Source of the DNA: Amblyomma americanum
Lineage: Eukaryota; Arthropoda; Arachnida; Ixodida; Ixodidae
NCBI RefSeq assembly: GCF_052857255.1
Contig: NC_135506.1
Span: 76,961,056-77,025,055, forward strand
Reading direction: 5' to 3'
DNA: 64,000 bases
The position numbers were made by a program, and so were the translations under genes. Numbering within the stretch: the stretch's first letter is position 1; every line of letters starts with the position of its first letter. Shown here piece after piece: positions 12,417-26,159 of the stretch. Below the pieces are notes generated by a model. It saw only the letters and a program-made list of their open reading frames with translations, was not told the DNA's origin and ran no database searches.

Positions 12417-12734
12417 AATTGGTTGGTTTGGTTTTTGGGGGGGAAGGAAATGGCGCAGTATCTGTCTCATATATCGTTGGACACCTGAACTGCGCCGTAA
12501 GGGAAGGGATGAGGGAAGGAGTGAAAGAAGAAAGGAAGAGAGAGGTGCCGTAGTGGAGGGCTCCGGAACAATTTCGACCACCTGGGGATCTTTAACGTGC
12601 ACTGACATCGCACAGCACACGGGCGCCTTAGCGTTTTTCCTCCATAAAAACGTAGCCGCCGCGGTCGGGTTCAAACCCGGGAACTCCGGATCAGTAGTCG
12701 AGCGCCCTAACCACTGAGCCACCGCCGCGGGGCT
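12417..12734 (-). mobile_element. tRNA-derived SINE, second family (longer 3' body)
   Basis: Read on the minus strand: box A TGGCTCAGTGGTTAGGGCG, box B GGGTTTGAACCCG, then a central body shared with the Ruka-like copies (GTGCACGTTAAAGATCCCC, GTGGTCGAAA, TCCGGAGCCCTCCACTACGG). A different 3' module follows (GGCGCAGTTCAGGTGTCCAACG, GAGACAGATACTGCGCC) ending in CCCCAAAAACCAAACCAACC. Parts of the same 3' module recur at 31.5 kb and 48.8 kb. TSDs are not clear. Confidence 0.75.
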
Positions 12735-14041
12735 GAGAGAAATGTGCAAAAGTCAAACTGAGGATGTAAAATACACTCAATCTGCAGTGAGGGCAAAAAT
12801 AACTGATTGATAACTGGAGGAGATGCAATTGTATAACACACTGAAACGAACAAGCAAGAGTACTACTTCAGGCATGCAACAAAATATTGGGCAGAAACGG
12901 TGCCAAGCATGAGCATGCCACCCAATGGACCCATACACAAGAAAAATAAGTTCCTAGAAAAGCACACTGGTCAGTTCAGTTCACACTTATTGATGAGAGA
13001 ATAAAAAGCGAAGTACATACAGGGATAGGCAATACAAAAAAAAAGTGGTTTATTGATGAGAAAAACAGAGAGGTTAGCCGGAAAAATGAATATCTGGTCT
13101 TCTACTCTGCACTGAGGAAGGGGAAGAGGCGGAAAAAAGAGGGTCACGATAGCGGATGACGATAATGGGAGAAAGCAGATGAAAAAGACAAGGCACATTT
13201 TCTAACATTACAAACGCGAGTCAAGTCCCGTGTGACTTAAAACCGACAGAAAGTGAACAAGGGGAGAGGGAGCACTTAGGGTGCTTGTCAACATTTTTAC
13301 AAGAGGACTTGTCTTCATCTGGGCAAAGCGTTCGTCATTGGAGAAGTTTAAATAGGGTGCTCACACAAAGGAGGAAGCCCTGGTGTGGGGTAGAAGGCTG
13401 TGATGTGGGAAGGGTGTTAGAATGTGAAGCGTGAACTTGAAAATCTTGCCCAGGCAGGATAGCTACAAAAGAGGATCAGGCGGTTGGCCCGCAGAACTGT
13501 AATAAAGAAATATGCCAGCTCAGCAGAAAAGAATCTGGAGGTTGGCGAAGGTGGACAGAGAGCAATTATGGGCTTGAAAGGCTGTGTGCCCACACGTGGA
13601 GAGCTGCAAAACTAGGCATGGTACGACTGGATGGGTTGACCTGGAAAAATTAGGGGAAAGCAATTGAGCAACATGGCAGAAAGAGTACAAGGAAGAGGAA
13701 AAGAAAGAGAAGAGGGGAGGACAAAGGAGTGCAAAAGTCAAGGAATCCTGAGAAATTATAGCAGCAGGTGCAAAGCATAATGTAAAAGAACAACGAAAAC
13801 CCATCTACCTATGCTCTCTTTACCCTATAGTGATAGTGGAAGACAAAGAAGTCATCCATATTAATTTTCCACCATTTAATGATTACAGTTGGTAAATGTA
13901 CTCAATTGTATGTGCCTCCATTTATTTTGCTACATCCCAGCATGACTACAACATCTCTTGTGGAATATCTCAAAACTGGTAAGGGACGCAAGAATGTGCT
14001 GCACTGATTAAATGTGCAACTGACTCAAGGAAATAACAAGT
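12735..14041. other. Spacer, purine-rich on the plus strand, no gene seen
   Basis: There are long G/A-rich tracts (13090-13330 and 13640-13740). The open frames here are minus-strand translations of these tracts (Phe/Ser/Leu-rich) and look non-coding. Confidence 0.4.
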
Positions 14042-14849
14042 TGTCACATATAATAGAGAGTCTGAAATAAAAGTATGAACGAAGGAGTATGGAAGAAGAC
14101 GACGAGGTTGGCGGTAAGGTTGACGTGGATTAACCGAAGACTAAAGAAGATGAAGAAGCATTCGGTGAGGTGGAAAAGGATGATTGGTGGAAAAGAGAAG
14201 AAGAGGACGATGACAAGGATTACATAGACTAACGCCAAGGCTATAAACGGGTGAGGAAGAGCGAGGCACGGGAGGGAAGAACAGAGAAGCGGAGGCTCCG
14301 GCGGGTCAGGGACACTTCGGCTGGAAGAGAGTGACGCTGGCTACTGCTCCGGTGAGCTCGAGTTCTACGGCTTTGCACCATAGACTTCCGGTCGTTCCCG
14401 AGCCCGTTCTGGGGAGTCAACGGAGGACGCTACCACCTGCTACGGCCAGGGGTGTCTCCAGTGCTGTTGCCACCCGTCTGGGTGGTGCCCCCAATGCCAA
14501 CAACATCAGCATCACCTCCATGGGTACTTAGACCAGGAGCTTGTACGATGCAGCCATCGACGCCAGCCTCAGCCCGTCGAACGCCATCTCGACGCCGGCT
14601 ACTGGACCCATACAATGCGGCATCCGCATCGAACCAACCGTGAGCACGAATGTTGACCGCTACCAGTAGAACACTAGTAGTAGACGCTAGTAGCATTGTT
14701 ACCGGCGGGTCGTGTTTATTGATAGTCTGTGTTAGTTTTGTTGGTTAGTTTTGTGTCATGTAAGGTGTATTAAATGTGCATCTGTGTGGGTACACCTGTC
14801 GCCTAGTCCATTCCTTCAGTCCGAAGGTTCTCTTGGGAGATCCGTTACA
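14042..14849 (+). mobile_element. Candidate solo LTR (about 0.8 kb)
   Basis: The block begins TGTCACATATAATAG and ends GGGAGATCCGTTACA, so it has TG...CA termini. It is flanked by CAAGT (14037-14041) and TAAGT (14850-14854), a 5-bp TSD with one mismatch. The composition changes sharply here to GC-rich. A poly(A)-signal-like ATTAAA sits at about 14770, shortly before the end, as expected of R-U5. No second copy is in the window, so LTR identity rests on termini, TSD and composition. Internal open frames (14331-14696) have no recognisable domain. Confidence 0.5.
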
Positions 14850-14854
14850 TAAGT

Positions 14855-15585
14855 GCTGTTGGGTGAGTTTGTTTGAGATTATTTAAAGTTAAAGACTAAA
14901 ACGTAAATGGGCACACATAGTAGTAGGCAAGCATATGTGTGTGTCCAGTGTGATCGTCTTTGCCATTTAGTTTTGGAGCCTTTTCGTAACACTTCATGGA
15001 ATCAGTCATTAAGGGCAGAGTACACTGAGTGGCTTCTAAATCATCAAGAAATTGACACTACTGTGGAAGAAATCACAGAAGTCCAAATCAAGATCATGCT
15101 GCATTAGAGGAAGTGATTTGTAGGAATGAAATCAGAAAAATTACAGTTCAGTGAGAAGTGCAGCACCTTGAATATGTTTCCATTAGACTTTCGCGGCAAG
15201 TATTGAAAAGTTTCAGTGCATCTGGCACACAGCTCAACAAGGAGTACTAGGACTTCCATGTGATCACCCCGAACATTCACTGATGCAATGGGTTCCAGAC
15301 AGATCCAGTAGGAGTCACTAAGAAATGGACCCATCAAATGAAAAAGCCCGCAGCTGTATGGTGCTTGTTGAAAGGTTGGCAGACAAGTGTCATAGAGACA
15401 TTAAGAAGGCATTGCTCCCAACTGAGCAGTTATCATCCCAAATTCATCCTTGCAGATCACTCCAGCTTCTAGTTCCACTGTGCAAGTGCCATTTTTTTGC
15501 CTCCGATACCCACAGCAGTGTACTGCACATCAGAAAGGTGACCATGCTACAGTTTTTGAAGCTTCAAAGTTTGTCGTGAGTTTTA
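14855..15585. other. Spacer, two short open frames of unknown meaning
   Basis: Open frames at 14907-15107 (66 codons) and 15325-15579 (84 codons) have plausible protein-like composition but match no family I recognise. No splice pattern was assigned. Confidence 0.3.
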
Positions 15586-15786
15586 GCATAGGGGCGCGCT
15601 AACTATATATGTGACGTCTGTCAGATCCTCGCTAAGCTGTTTTTCCTTTCGTGTTCTTGGTTTTTTCTACATCTTCATTGCACTTTGACTTTGCGTTGAT
15701 ATGCAGCTTATAAGAACACGAACTGTTGAAGTGTGCTTGTCATCTTGTGCCATCCCTTTCGTAATATAGTTAGCGCACCCTTATGC
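15586..15786. mobile_element. 201-bp TA-flanked MITE
   Basis: The termini GCATAGGGGCGCGCTAACTATA and its inverse TATAGTTAGCGCACCCTTATGC match over about 22 bp with two mismatches. TA lies directly outside both (15584-15585 and 15787-15788). The interior is T-rich without a coding frame. This is a typical Tc1/mariner-type MITE. Confidence 0.85.
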
Positions 15787-15788
15787 TA

Positions 15789-19102
<3,314 letters not shown>

Positions 19103-20585
19103 ATTGAAGGGAAGCTGAAGCACTTTTCGAAAAAATTGAGTTCTCTAGGTCATTTTATAGCTTTTAGTCAGCTGAAAAAGAATATCTCATTCAAAAAGAG
19201 AGGAAATAAACGTAAAAAGCAGTTTTTTTAGACGAAAACGCGTCCCATTGCCTCAGGGCGCCGAACGCTGCTCTTGCCCGCAATTGGCCAGGACTGTTGC
19301 GACGTCATCCACGGAGATCTCCGACCGGCACCGATGGTGTTGCTGCGCAGCGAATTGCTTCAGCTGGCTTTTAAGGACTACGTTTTAGAAATCATGGATA
19401 ATTCAAGCAGTGTTGAACAGTTTTGACTTCACCACGCATGTTCAAGCCATCAGCAGCTTCAGAAAACGGCGGAACCAAAGATACTGTGGAGTGCGCCGGC
19501 AGCGAAAGTCACGCCGCAACATTTTCGCTGGGTGGATGGATAGATAACAACTTTTATTTCCACCGGAAATGAAGAACCCTTACTACTCATCGCCACTGGC
19601 ACACAGGCCTGGAGGGTGGGAGCCGGAGCCTCCGTGACTAAAGGCTAACAAAGAAATTTTATCTACTCGTGACCTCAGCCGCCAGGCGGATTGGCTTGTT
19701 TCTGCCGAGCGGGTTTTTCGCTGTGCAGCAGGGCTTCCCAGCTTTCTCTGCTGTCAATATCTTCATCGACTCTGGGGTAGTCAGCGCAGTCCCATATTCA
19801 TTGCTTCCGGGTAACCGTGTAACCGCCGGCCTGTTGGAACCTTGACGAGCGCATGCAAACCTATTCCGAAATCGTTCTGAGCTACAGACTACAGAACAGA
19901 AAACTGGTGCCACCGCCGGATAAGAAGCTAAGTAATAGCGAAGCAATTGCATGGCAGCACCTGCAAGCCGGAAATTTCATTAACCCAGTATAGGCCTTTC
20001 ACGTCCTACCACGGTAACACGAAAACCGAATCACGACTGATACATATGTTTTGCGTAAGTGAATGTGCAAGTGGCAATTAAAAAGAAAAGGAAATTGCAC
20101 CGAAACGTTGTTGTGTACCACTGCTGCATAAAAGCCTGGCCACCATTTTCTTTCCGGCAACAGTCTGTGTGTCTTCTCCTGACCGTGTGTCTTTTTTTTG
20201 CTGCGCTGTTTTTATTTCTCTTGACCAACTTCTTGTAACGCCTGTAAACAAGATCTAAATCAGATCACCGGCACGCATACACGAGTCGCGCGAGATAAAG
20301 CATTTGTTTGTTCATTTATTTATAGTTGCTTGCCTAATTGTTCTGGAAGGCCTTTTAAAACTGCAAAACAATGCCAAACTGGATGAGTTGGAGTGGGTTC
20401 ACTGCTGTCCCCCTACCCAGCGCTTCCTGAAGCGACGAGGGCGTGCCAGCGGCGGGTTTTTATGAAGCGATTGCAGCTCTGTTTGTGGACAAAATCGGGA
20501 AAAAATTTACACACGATTTTCAAGGTCTTTTCTTCCTGACCACAGCATATCATGCGATTTGAAAACCGTTTCAGCTTCCCTTTAA
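19103..20585. mobile_element. Long TIR DNA element with (T)TGAAGGGAAGCTGAA ends
   Basis: The left end TTGAAGGGAAGCTGAAGC and the right end, in inverse, TTAAAGGGAAGCTGAAAC followed by GGTTTTC pair over about 23 bp. The TTAA/TTGA at the tips suggests a TTAA-type target. The interior is GC-rich (CGTCATCCACGG, CTGCGCAGCG) without a transposase frame. A short LINE tail is nested at 19536-19650. A related end (TTAAAGGGACACTGAGGA) occurs at 30764. Confidence 0.65.
19536..19650 (-). mobile_element. 5'-truncated LINE 3' end nested in the TIR element
   Basis: On the minus strand a GC-rich segment ends in GGAAATAAAAGTTGTTATC followed by (TATC/CATC)-type repeats, as LINE 3' tails do. Family unassigned. 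Confidence 0.45.
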
Positions 20586-20607
20586 CATTGCAGCGTATAA
20601 CTATATA

Positions 20608-21264
20608 CAGGGTGTTTCATCTAGATTTTCAGCAAATTTTTAAAATAGGCTTTTTTAGTTAGAAGAGCACTTTTTTCGAAATAGATTTGTCAGCCATGTA
20701 GTACATCAGAATACTGTTAAGACGCACTAACTAGCACCTGCTCAAGTAATAATGAATAGTTAACTTTTTACCTATTACAGTTAGGCTCCTTAATTATTGT
20801 GAAGTGTATAGCCCACTGTAAGTAATATCCAGATCAGTTTTTAAGTTTTTGAAAATGTGGTTACCCTAGGAGCTGTGGCCCAACAAATTTTGGCTACTTC
20901 CGAGTTACGTGCACTGGAGAGATTGCTTTCCTGCAAGTGTCTCGACTGCGCATAGATTTCGGTGGGATGTATTCAAAATTTGTTGAGCCACAGCGACGAG
21001 GGAAGCCGCTTTTCCGAAAGTCTAAAAACTGATATCGATATGTATTGCTTACAGAGGGCTATACGCTTCTAAATAATTAGGAACCTAACAGAAATAGCTA
21101 AAAAGTTGACTACTGAATATTAGTTAACCAGCCTGCTAATTAGCACATCTTAGCTGTACTCTGATGCATTACACTGCTTACAACATTATGCTGAAAAAAG
21201 TGCTCTTCTAACTCAAAAACACTATTTTAAAGAATTGCATAAATTCTTAAGTGAAACGCCCTGT
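20608..21264. mobile_element. 657-bp element with very long TIRs (CAGGGTGTTTCA)
   Basis: The left terminus CAGGGTGTTTCATCTAG and right terminus (inverse) CAGGGCGTTTCACTTAAG are flanked by TATA on both sides. Pairing continues far inside: AGAAGAGCACTTTTTTC with its inverse at about 21195, CTAACTGTAATAGG-like words, TTATTGTGAAGTGTATAGCCC with its inverse near 21060, and AAATTTTG/CAAAATTT at about 20887 and 20970. The arms are about 300 bp. No coding capacity. This type of CAGGGTG repeat is common in tick DNA (recollection). Confidence 0.8.
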
Positions 21265-22852
21265 ATACAAGAATGAATATTGTGCCGGCAGTCATGCCGG
21301 GGATAATCTCCAGCCTTTGCACATAGCACCTAGTAGTCTTCAGTTATGACAGTGTGAAGACAACCACTGCCATGAGCTAACACAGCTGCTATCCCCAACC
21401 ACTGTTTTTTAATACAGTGTAATGGAACATATGCAGTGAAACATGCACAAGCAGATCAGCCCCTCAATGGCAGCAAGTAAGCATGGCAGTGTGGTGCACT
21501 TGCACCTGACTTCAGCAGTGAGGTGCACAATGCCACAAGTCAAATAATACATGCAGAAAGATACACAATACACCTAGCATGAACGTCAAAGCTTTATAAG
21601 AACCAAATGATCCAATACAATGCAATGGAAACAAAACTAAGCTTGAGACTTTTTCTCAAAGATAAATATAGATCCTGCATATGTAACTGCATGTGTGCCA
21701 GCAAATGAGTACATCATTAAATTGGCAATGTTAGAAAATGACACAGAAATTGAGCATGTTTGTGTAAGTCCCCAGAGAAACACTGCAAATTAACATAGGG
21801 TGAGTAAAAGAGCAATGGGGAAATACTTGTCATTTAGTTATGTCTGTGCTGTAGGACTACAAAATAAAAAAGTTCAAAATAAAGCTATAACATTATAAAT
21901 AAAACTTGAAAATATCACAGTGACTTCTGCGTAAAGTCTCGAAATAGTGCATCCCTGCTGTCGTCAGCACTGGCCGCAGGGGAGAGTATTGCAGCTTGAT
22001 GGCTTCTAAATAGGAACCAATAGCAATACAGTGCACAATAGAAAGAAAACAATTTACAGAAGTTTGGCAGATTACTGTGGGAAAAAATACACGAACAATA
22101 AAAATTGCCAATTTTGATGCAGCATTGCGTATTAAAAAAAAGATGTCGATCTGCGTTGTCACCTGAAGTATATAAGATGTGACACGCATTTCATTTGTCT
22201 TTTACTAATGTATGTCCAGGCAAAGCAAGTTGCCTTACCTCTACTGTGAACAAACAGAATTTTATGCAGTGTAAAACAAGTAATCATTGCTAAGCACTCC
22301 ATAGTGCTAGAATATGCTACTTTCGGCTGGTTCTCTCAGGGATTAATGTCAGTGGATTCCAAACATGCTTATTAACTGCAGTAATGTCTGAAAGCTTCAA
22401 CCTCTCCCTTACATTCTCCATCTGTGGCCCATAGATTTGATATCAGAGTATATCACAAGACTCGTGCAGTTGACCTTCCTGCCAAATACAATCTTTGTAT
22501 TGCTTTCTCTACATCACACCGACAACATGGTTCAGGTAAGGTTCTGTTGACATATATATCAGAATTTTTTGATGCCCTTTGGGCATCCATTACCTAAATG
22601 TTGCATTCCATAATGTCCAAGAAAAAATCAATTTGAATATGACAGAAAAAAGACATCACAAGTGTGATTCTCTAAGAACAAATTGCTTCTCAAAGAAAAT
22701 GATCTGACTTTGAAGTTAAGACAATAACACCGCACTGAAAACATTAAAGCCAATGAGCAAAACAAGTACTCAGAAAAGTCGAATTGTGGAATTGTGTTGA
22801 TGTGCACTGCCACTGGTCGGCAGACGTTGTTTTCCAGTTGTGTTCTTGTATT
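21265..22852. other. AT-rich spacer, no gene seen
   Basis: No motif-bearing frame and no repeat border recognised. Confidence 0.4.
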
Positions 22853-23947
22853 TTAAAAATGATTGTGTGTAGTGTGAGGAGCTCGAAACTGTGGTGAAGT
22901 GTGTTCCCCTAGTTTGTTGGCCTGTTCGCTAATGCTTGTTTGTCTATCCGGAGATGTTAGGAAAGGAATTGTGAAGGGAGAAAGGCTGCCATTAAGTTTG
23001 CGGACTTGTTCCCACATTTGTTTTGATGTAACTGAACTATTTATTGACGATACGTAGTTTTGCCACGAAGTTTTTTCAGCATTGCGACGGATATGTCGTG
23101 CTTTTGCTCTCGCCTTTTTAAAATTTATGAGGTTGTCGTGTGTGGGGTATCTTCGGAAAGTTACCCAGGCTTTGTTTTGATTCTTTTTTGCTTCTCTGCA
23201 ATCTTGGTTATACCAAACCTTGTGGTTTCGCCGTACTACTCCTGACAACTGCGGAATAGCTAGACGTGCAGCCGAAATTATACATGTTGTAAAAATAATT
23301 TCATTTATTTCGTCGATGCTAAGATCATCTGAAAATATTTTCTCCGAACAGGCCTTTTCTTGAAATAGTGGCCAGTCTGCTAAGTGCAGCTTCCAACGGC
23401 ATGGGTTAGTTGGAATTATTGATGGTGGTAATGAAAAGTTAATTATCACTGGAAAGTGATCACTTCCATACTGGTTATCAAGAATATCCCACTTAAAATC
23501 GGTAAAAATGGATGGAGAGCTAAAAGACAAGTCTATGCAACTAATTTTACCTGAGGATGAAGAGTAATATGTGGGTTTGCCTGTATTGAGCAAGCAGACG
23601 TTGTTGCACAGAATAAAATCTTCTAAAACCCGACCTCTAGTGTCTGTCTGTTCACTTGCCTAAAATGGGGAGTGCGCATTAAAATCTCCGACTACCAGAT
23701 ATGGCTCCGGTAACTGATTAAAAAGTGCTTCTAGGTAATGGAGTGTTACTGTGAGGTGTGGTTGAAGATACACTGTGCATATGGTAATTGTTTTAAAGCT
23801 AATGACAGTGACTGCAACGGCTTCATAATTCATCTGGAGCTTGATTTCATGCGTTGCAACACCGCTCTGAACTACGACAGCAATGCCTCCAGAGAGCCTA
23901 TTCGCCTGATCACGGTCATGGTCATTCCTTGTAGCCTTTGCATTCAC
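22853..23947 (-). pseudogene. I-clade-type LINE ORF2 fragment, AP-endonuclease domain
   Basis: This encodes part of the apurinic-type endonuclease that nicks target DNA for LINE insertion. From 23947 downward: a SGGIAVVVQSG block, YEAVAVTV, TICTVYLQP and the diagnostic VVGDFNAHSPF. A TAG at about 23657 is in the same frame, where Trp is usual. The same frame then continues through CIDLSFSSPSIF and the catalytic YGSDHFPVI, then the basic linker toward the RT domain (WYNQDCREAKKNQNKAW, FKKARAKARHIRR). It ends before RT near 22853, so it is truncated at both ends. The single stop in about 1.1 kb suggests moderate age. The family guess (I/R1-like) is from endonuclease style. Confidence 0.85.
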
Positions 23948-25559
23948 TACAGCTCTATTATTAGACTCCCGCAGCTAATCTTTAGTTCTCTCATCAGCAA
24001 CTATAATATACTGTCAGAGACTCCACTGGTGTGATAAACCTCAGTACAAACTAATTTTCAAATCGGGTATCAGTAACAAGAAGTCTGCATGTACCCATAA
24101 CCTGTGAAATTTAATCATGACTTAATCAAGTTTACTCCACAAACACGTGCTCAAGCATCAGAAATGGACAATGACTAACACAATAAAAACCAAATACAAC
24201 ACAAAGTTTATGCTCCAGTGATGTGATAACACTATAAATGATGCAGCAATCCACTATAGCAAAACCAGCGGGCCTCCTAAAGTATGACTCAGGTGCTGCC
24301 ATTGCAGCCATTGAGCACAGTTTTATTATATAAACTGGAGGGAACAAATACGTACCTTCATTCAAAGAGTGTTTCTGGCTGCAGATACTGCTTGGCTGGC
24401 AACATCACCTTCATCCGTGATAGGAAGAGGTGTGAAATGAACACTGCAGTAGACAAAGGCATAAATGAATTAACTACGCATATTCCAGCATTACCAGCTT
24501 TGTAATTAGTTAACCCAACGCTTTGATCTATCACTAGAATACACCTTGCACACAGTGAAGAAATTCCAATTGTATAAGACAGTTTGGTACAGAAAGTTAA
24601 AGTGCAGCATTATCAACATTTGTTTATGAGTATCCTAGAATTATCAAACATGGCCAGCAGTTGTTTCTGACAAGTGACTAAAAAAATCATTGCTATAGTT
24701 TAAGAAACTTAAGGTGCAAACCATTTTTTCTGCAAAAGCTGTGCACAGGTTTTGCTATAATGTCAACATAATCATCGTATTTAAATGAGGCACGGCATTC
24801 TAAAAAATGAAATTAGGTGCCGTTTGATATGAATAACAGGTTAACCTCATACTGAAAAATTTCCTGTGTCAATGAAATCTCTAGTTGGGTCAGTAATTCA
24901 AACTCTGAGAGGACTGAAATTAAGTTTGAATTAGAAACATTTCAAAGTAGGGGGAATTTTTCAAGACTTTATATGGAGAGAACTGAAGCTTTAGTGCCAA
25001 TCAATGGCAGTTTGAGCCAGGCAAGCTTAAAGTTCATGACAGTCCACTGCATTAACACTGAAGAAGTTATCTATTTTCTTCAGCCCGTTTGAAGGTCGAA
25101 TAGCTTCATTGGGCACATAGTATGTTATTGTTTTTCAGTATACTGTTAAAATCTTTACTGTAAGAATAAACCAGGAATATCAAGCTTTGAGCATAACTAT
25201 CAAAGTAGAGCCATGAGCATGTTTGTCTACAGAACTCAGACACTGCCCTGTGGCACAAAGGAAGTGAAAATTTTAGGCATGCTCATGGTTTTAGGGAATG
25301 CTTCACTGTTTGCTTGTATAAGACAATAGGTTTCATTTTGCTACATGTGGCTCTCAGTTACTTGAAGTTTACATGTGTTCAGCAACTGAAGGCAAACAAT
25401 GCCTTCAGTATTTGCTGGTTTATACTGTCTAATTTTATGACTTATTATAGTCATTACACACGAAAAATATGAAATATGAAATTTCATGCCATCCGATTAG
25501 AAAACAAAGCCCATTCAAAACAATGTGGTACTGAAAGTATTCAGAAAAACTTGCAAAAC
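23948..25559. other. Spacer; nothing firm
   Basis: A minus-strand acceptor (TTTGTCTACTGCAG) at about 24442 and a donor (GAATGAAG|GTACGT) at about 24357 frame an 85-bp block, but all three frames contain a stop. At best it is an untranslated exon. Otherwise AT-rich unique-looking DNA. Confidence 0.3.
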
Positions 25560-25771
25560 CTTTCTGTTTTCTGCCTGATCCAGCAGCTGTTCCAAAGAGG
25601 CCACTGCTTCTGTACTTGATAACGGAAAAAGATTGACCGTGTCTTCAAGTACTGAAGGCACCGCTTCAATTCTGTTGCTCATACGGGCAGCAATTCTACC
25701 GAGAGCCTCACTATGCTACTGCAGTTTTTCTTCTATTCGGCTCAGAGAGCCTGCAATGTTGCTGAGCAGAC
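25560..25771 (-). pseudogene. DUF4806-type gene, exon with internal stop
   Basis: Behind an acceptor (ATCCCCGTACTGCAG) the exon reads LLSNIAGSLSRIEEKLQ, an in-frame TAG, then HSEALGRIAARMSNRIEA, then the domain start VNLFPLSSTEAVASLEQLL and DQAENRK. It closes at a plausible donor (AAAG|GTTTTG). 'FPLSS.E.....LE..L....NRK' is the N-terminal part of DUF4806, a domain of unknown function common in arthropod multicopy genes. The preceding I-E-x-L-x helix heptads are the usual short coiled coil. The single TAG (one change from CAG) breaks the frame. The rest of DUF4806 was not found downstream. Assignment is by recalled consensus. Confidence 0.55.
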
Positions 25772-26159
25772 CTGCAGTACGGGGATAAAAGACAAAGGGA
25801 AGCTAATAGATGCACAAAGGAGTAATTCAAACTGCCCTTTCAAAAACTAGGACCTGACCCACCAATACATTCGTTTCAGCAATATGTCCCCTGTACATTT
25901 ATTTTCAATTCCATGTAACAGACCTTTGGGTCAAACTATGCATCTTAATTTCTACACACTGAAAAGGAATGGTAGTTGTTAGCACACATAAGTATGCTGT
26001 ATTATATTCAAATAATTCAAAAAATTATTATTGGTTGCACTTTAAGGTGTGAATTGATCTCATTGCAAAGCTGTTTCTCCTGGGCACATATTGTGTAACA
26101 TGAATTTTTTTTTTTCATAGCAGTTTTTTAGTCTCATAAGAGCTCTGAGAAATTACTCA

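Noticed and set aside
12324..12749. Open frames of 141 (minus) and 113 (plus) codons
   Set aside because: They lie across the SINE at 12.4 kb; SINE bodies often give open frames without coding meaning.
24357..24442. 85-bp exon-like block with good acceptor and donor on the minus strand
   Set aside because: All three frames have stops and it cannot join the zinc-finger exon in phase. Could only be an untranslated exon.
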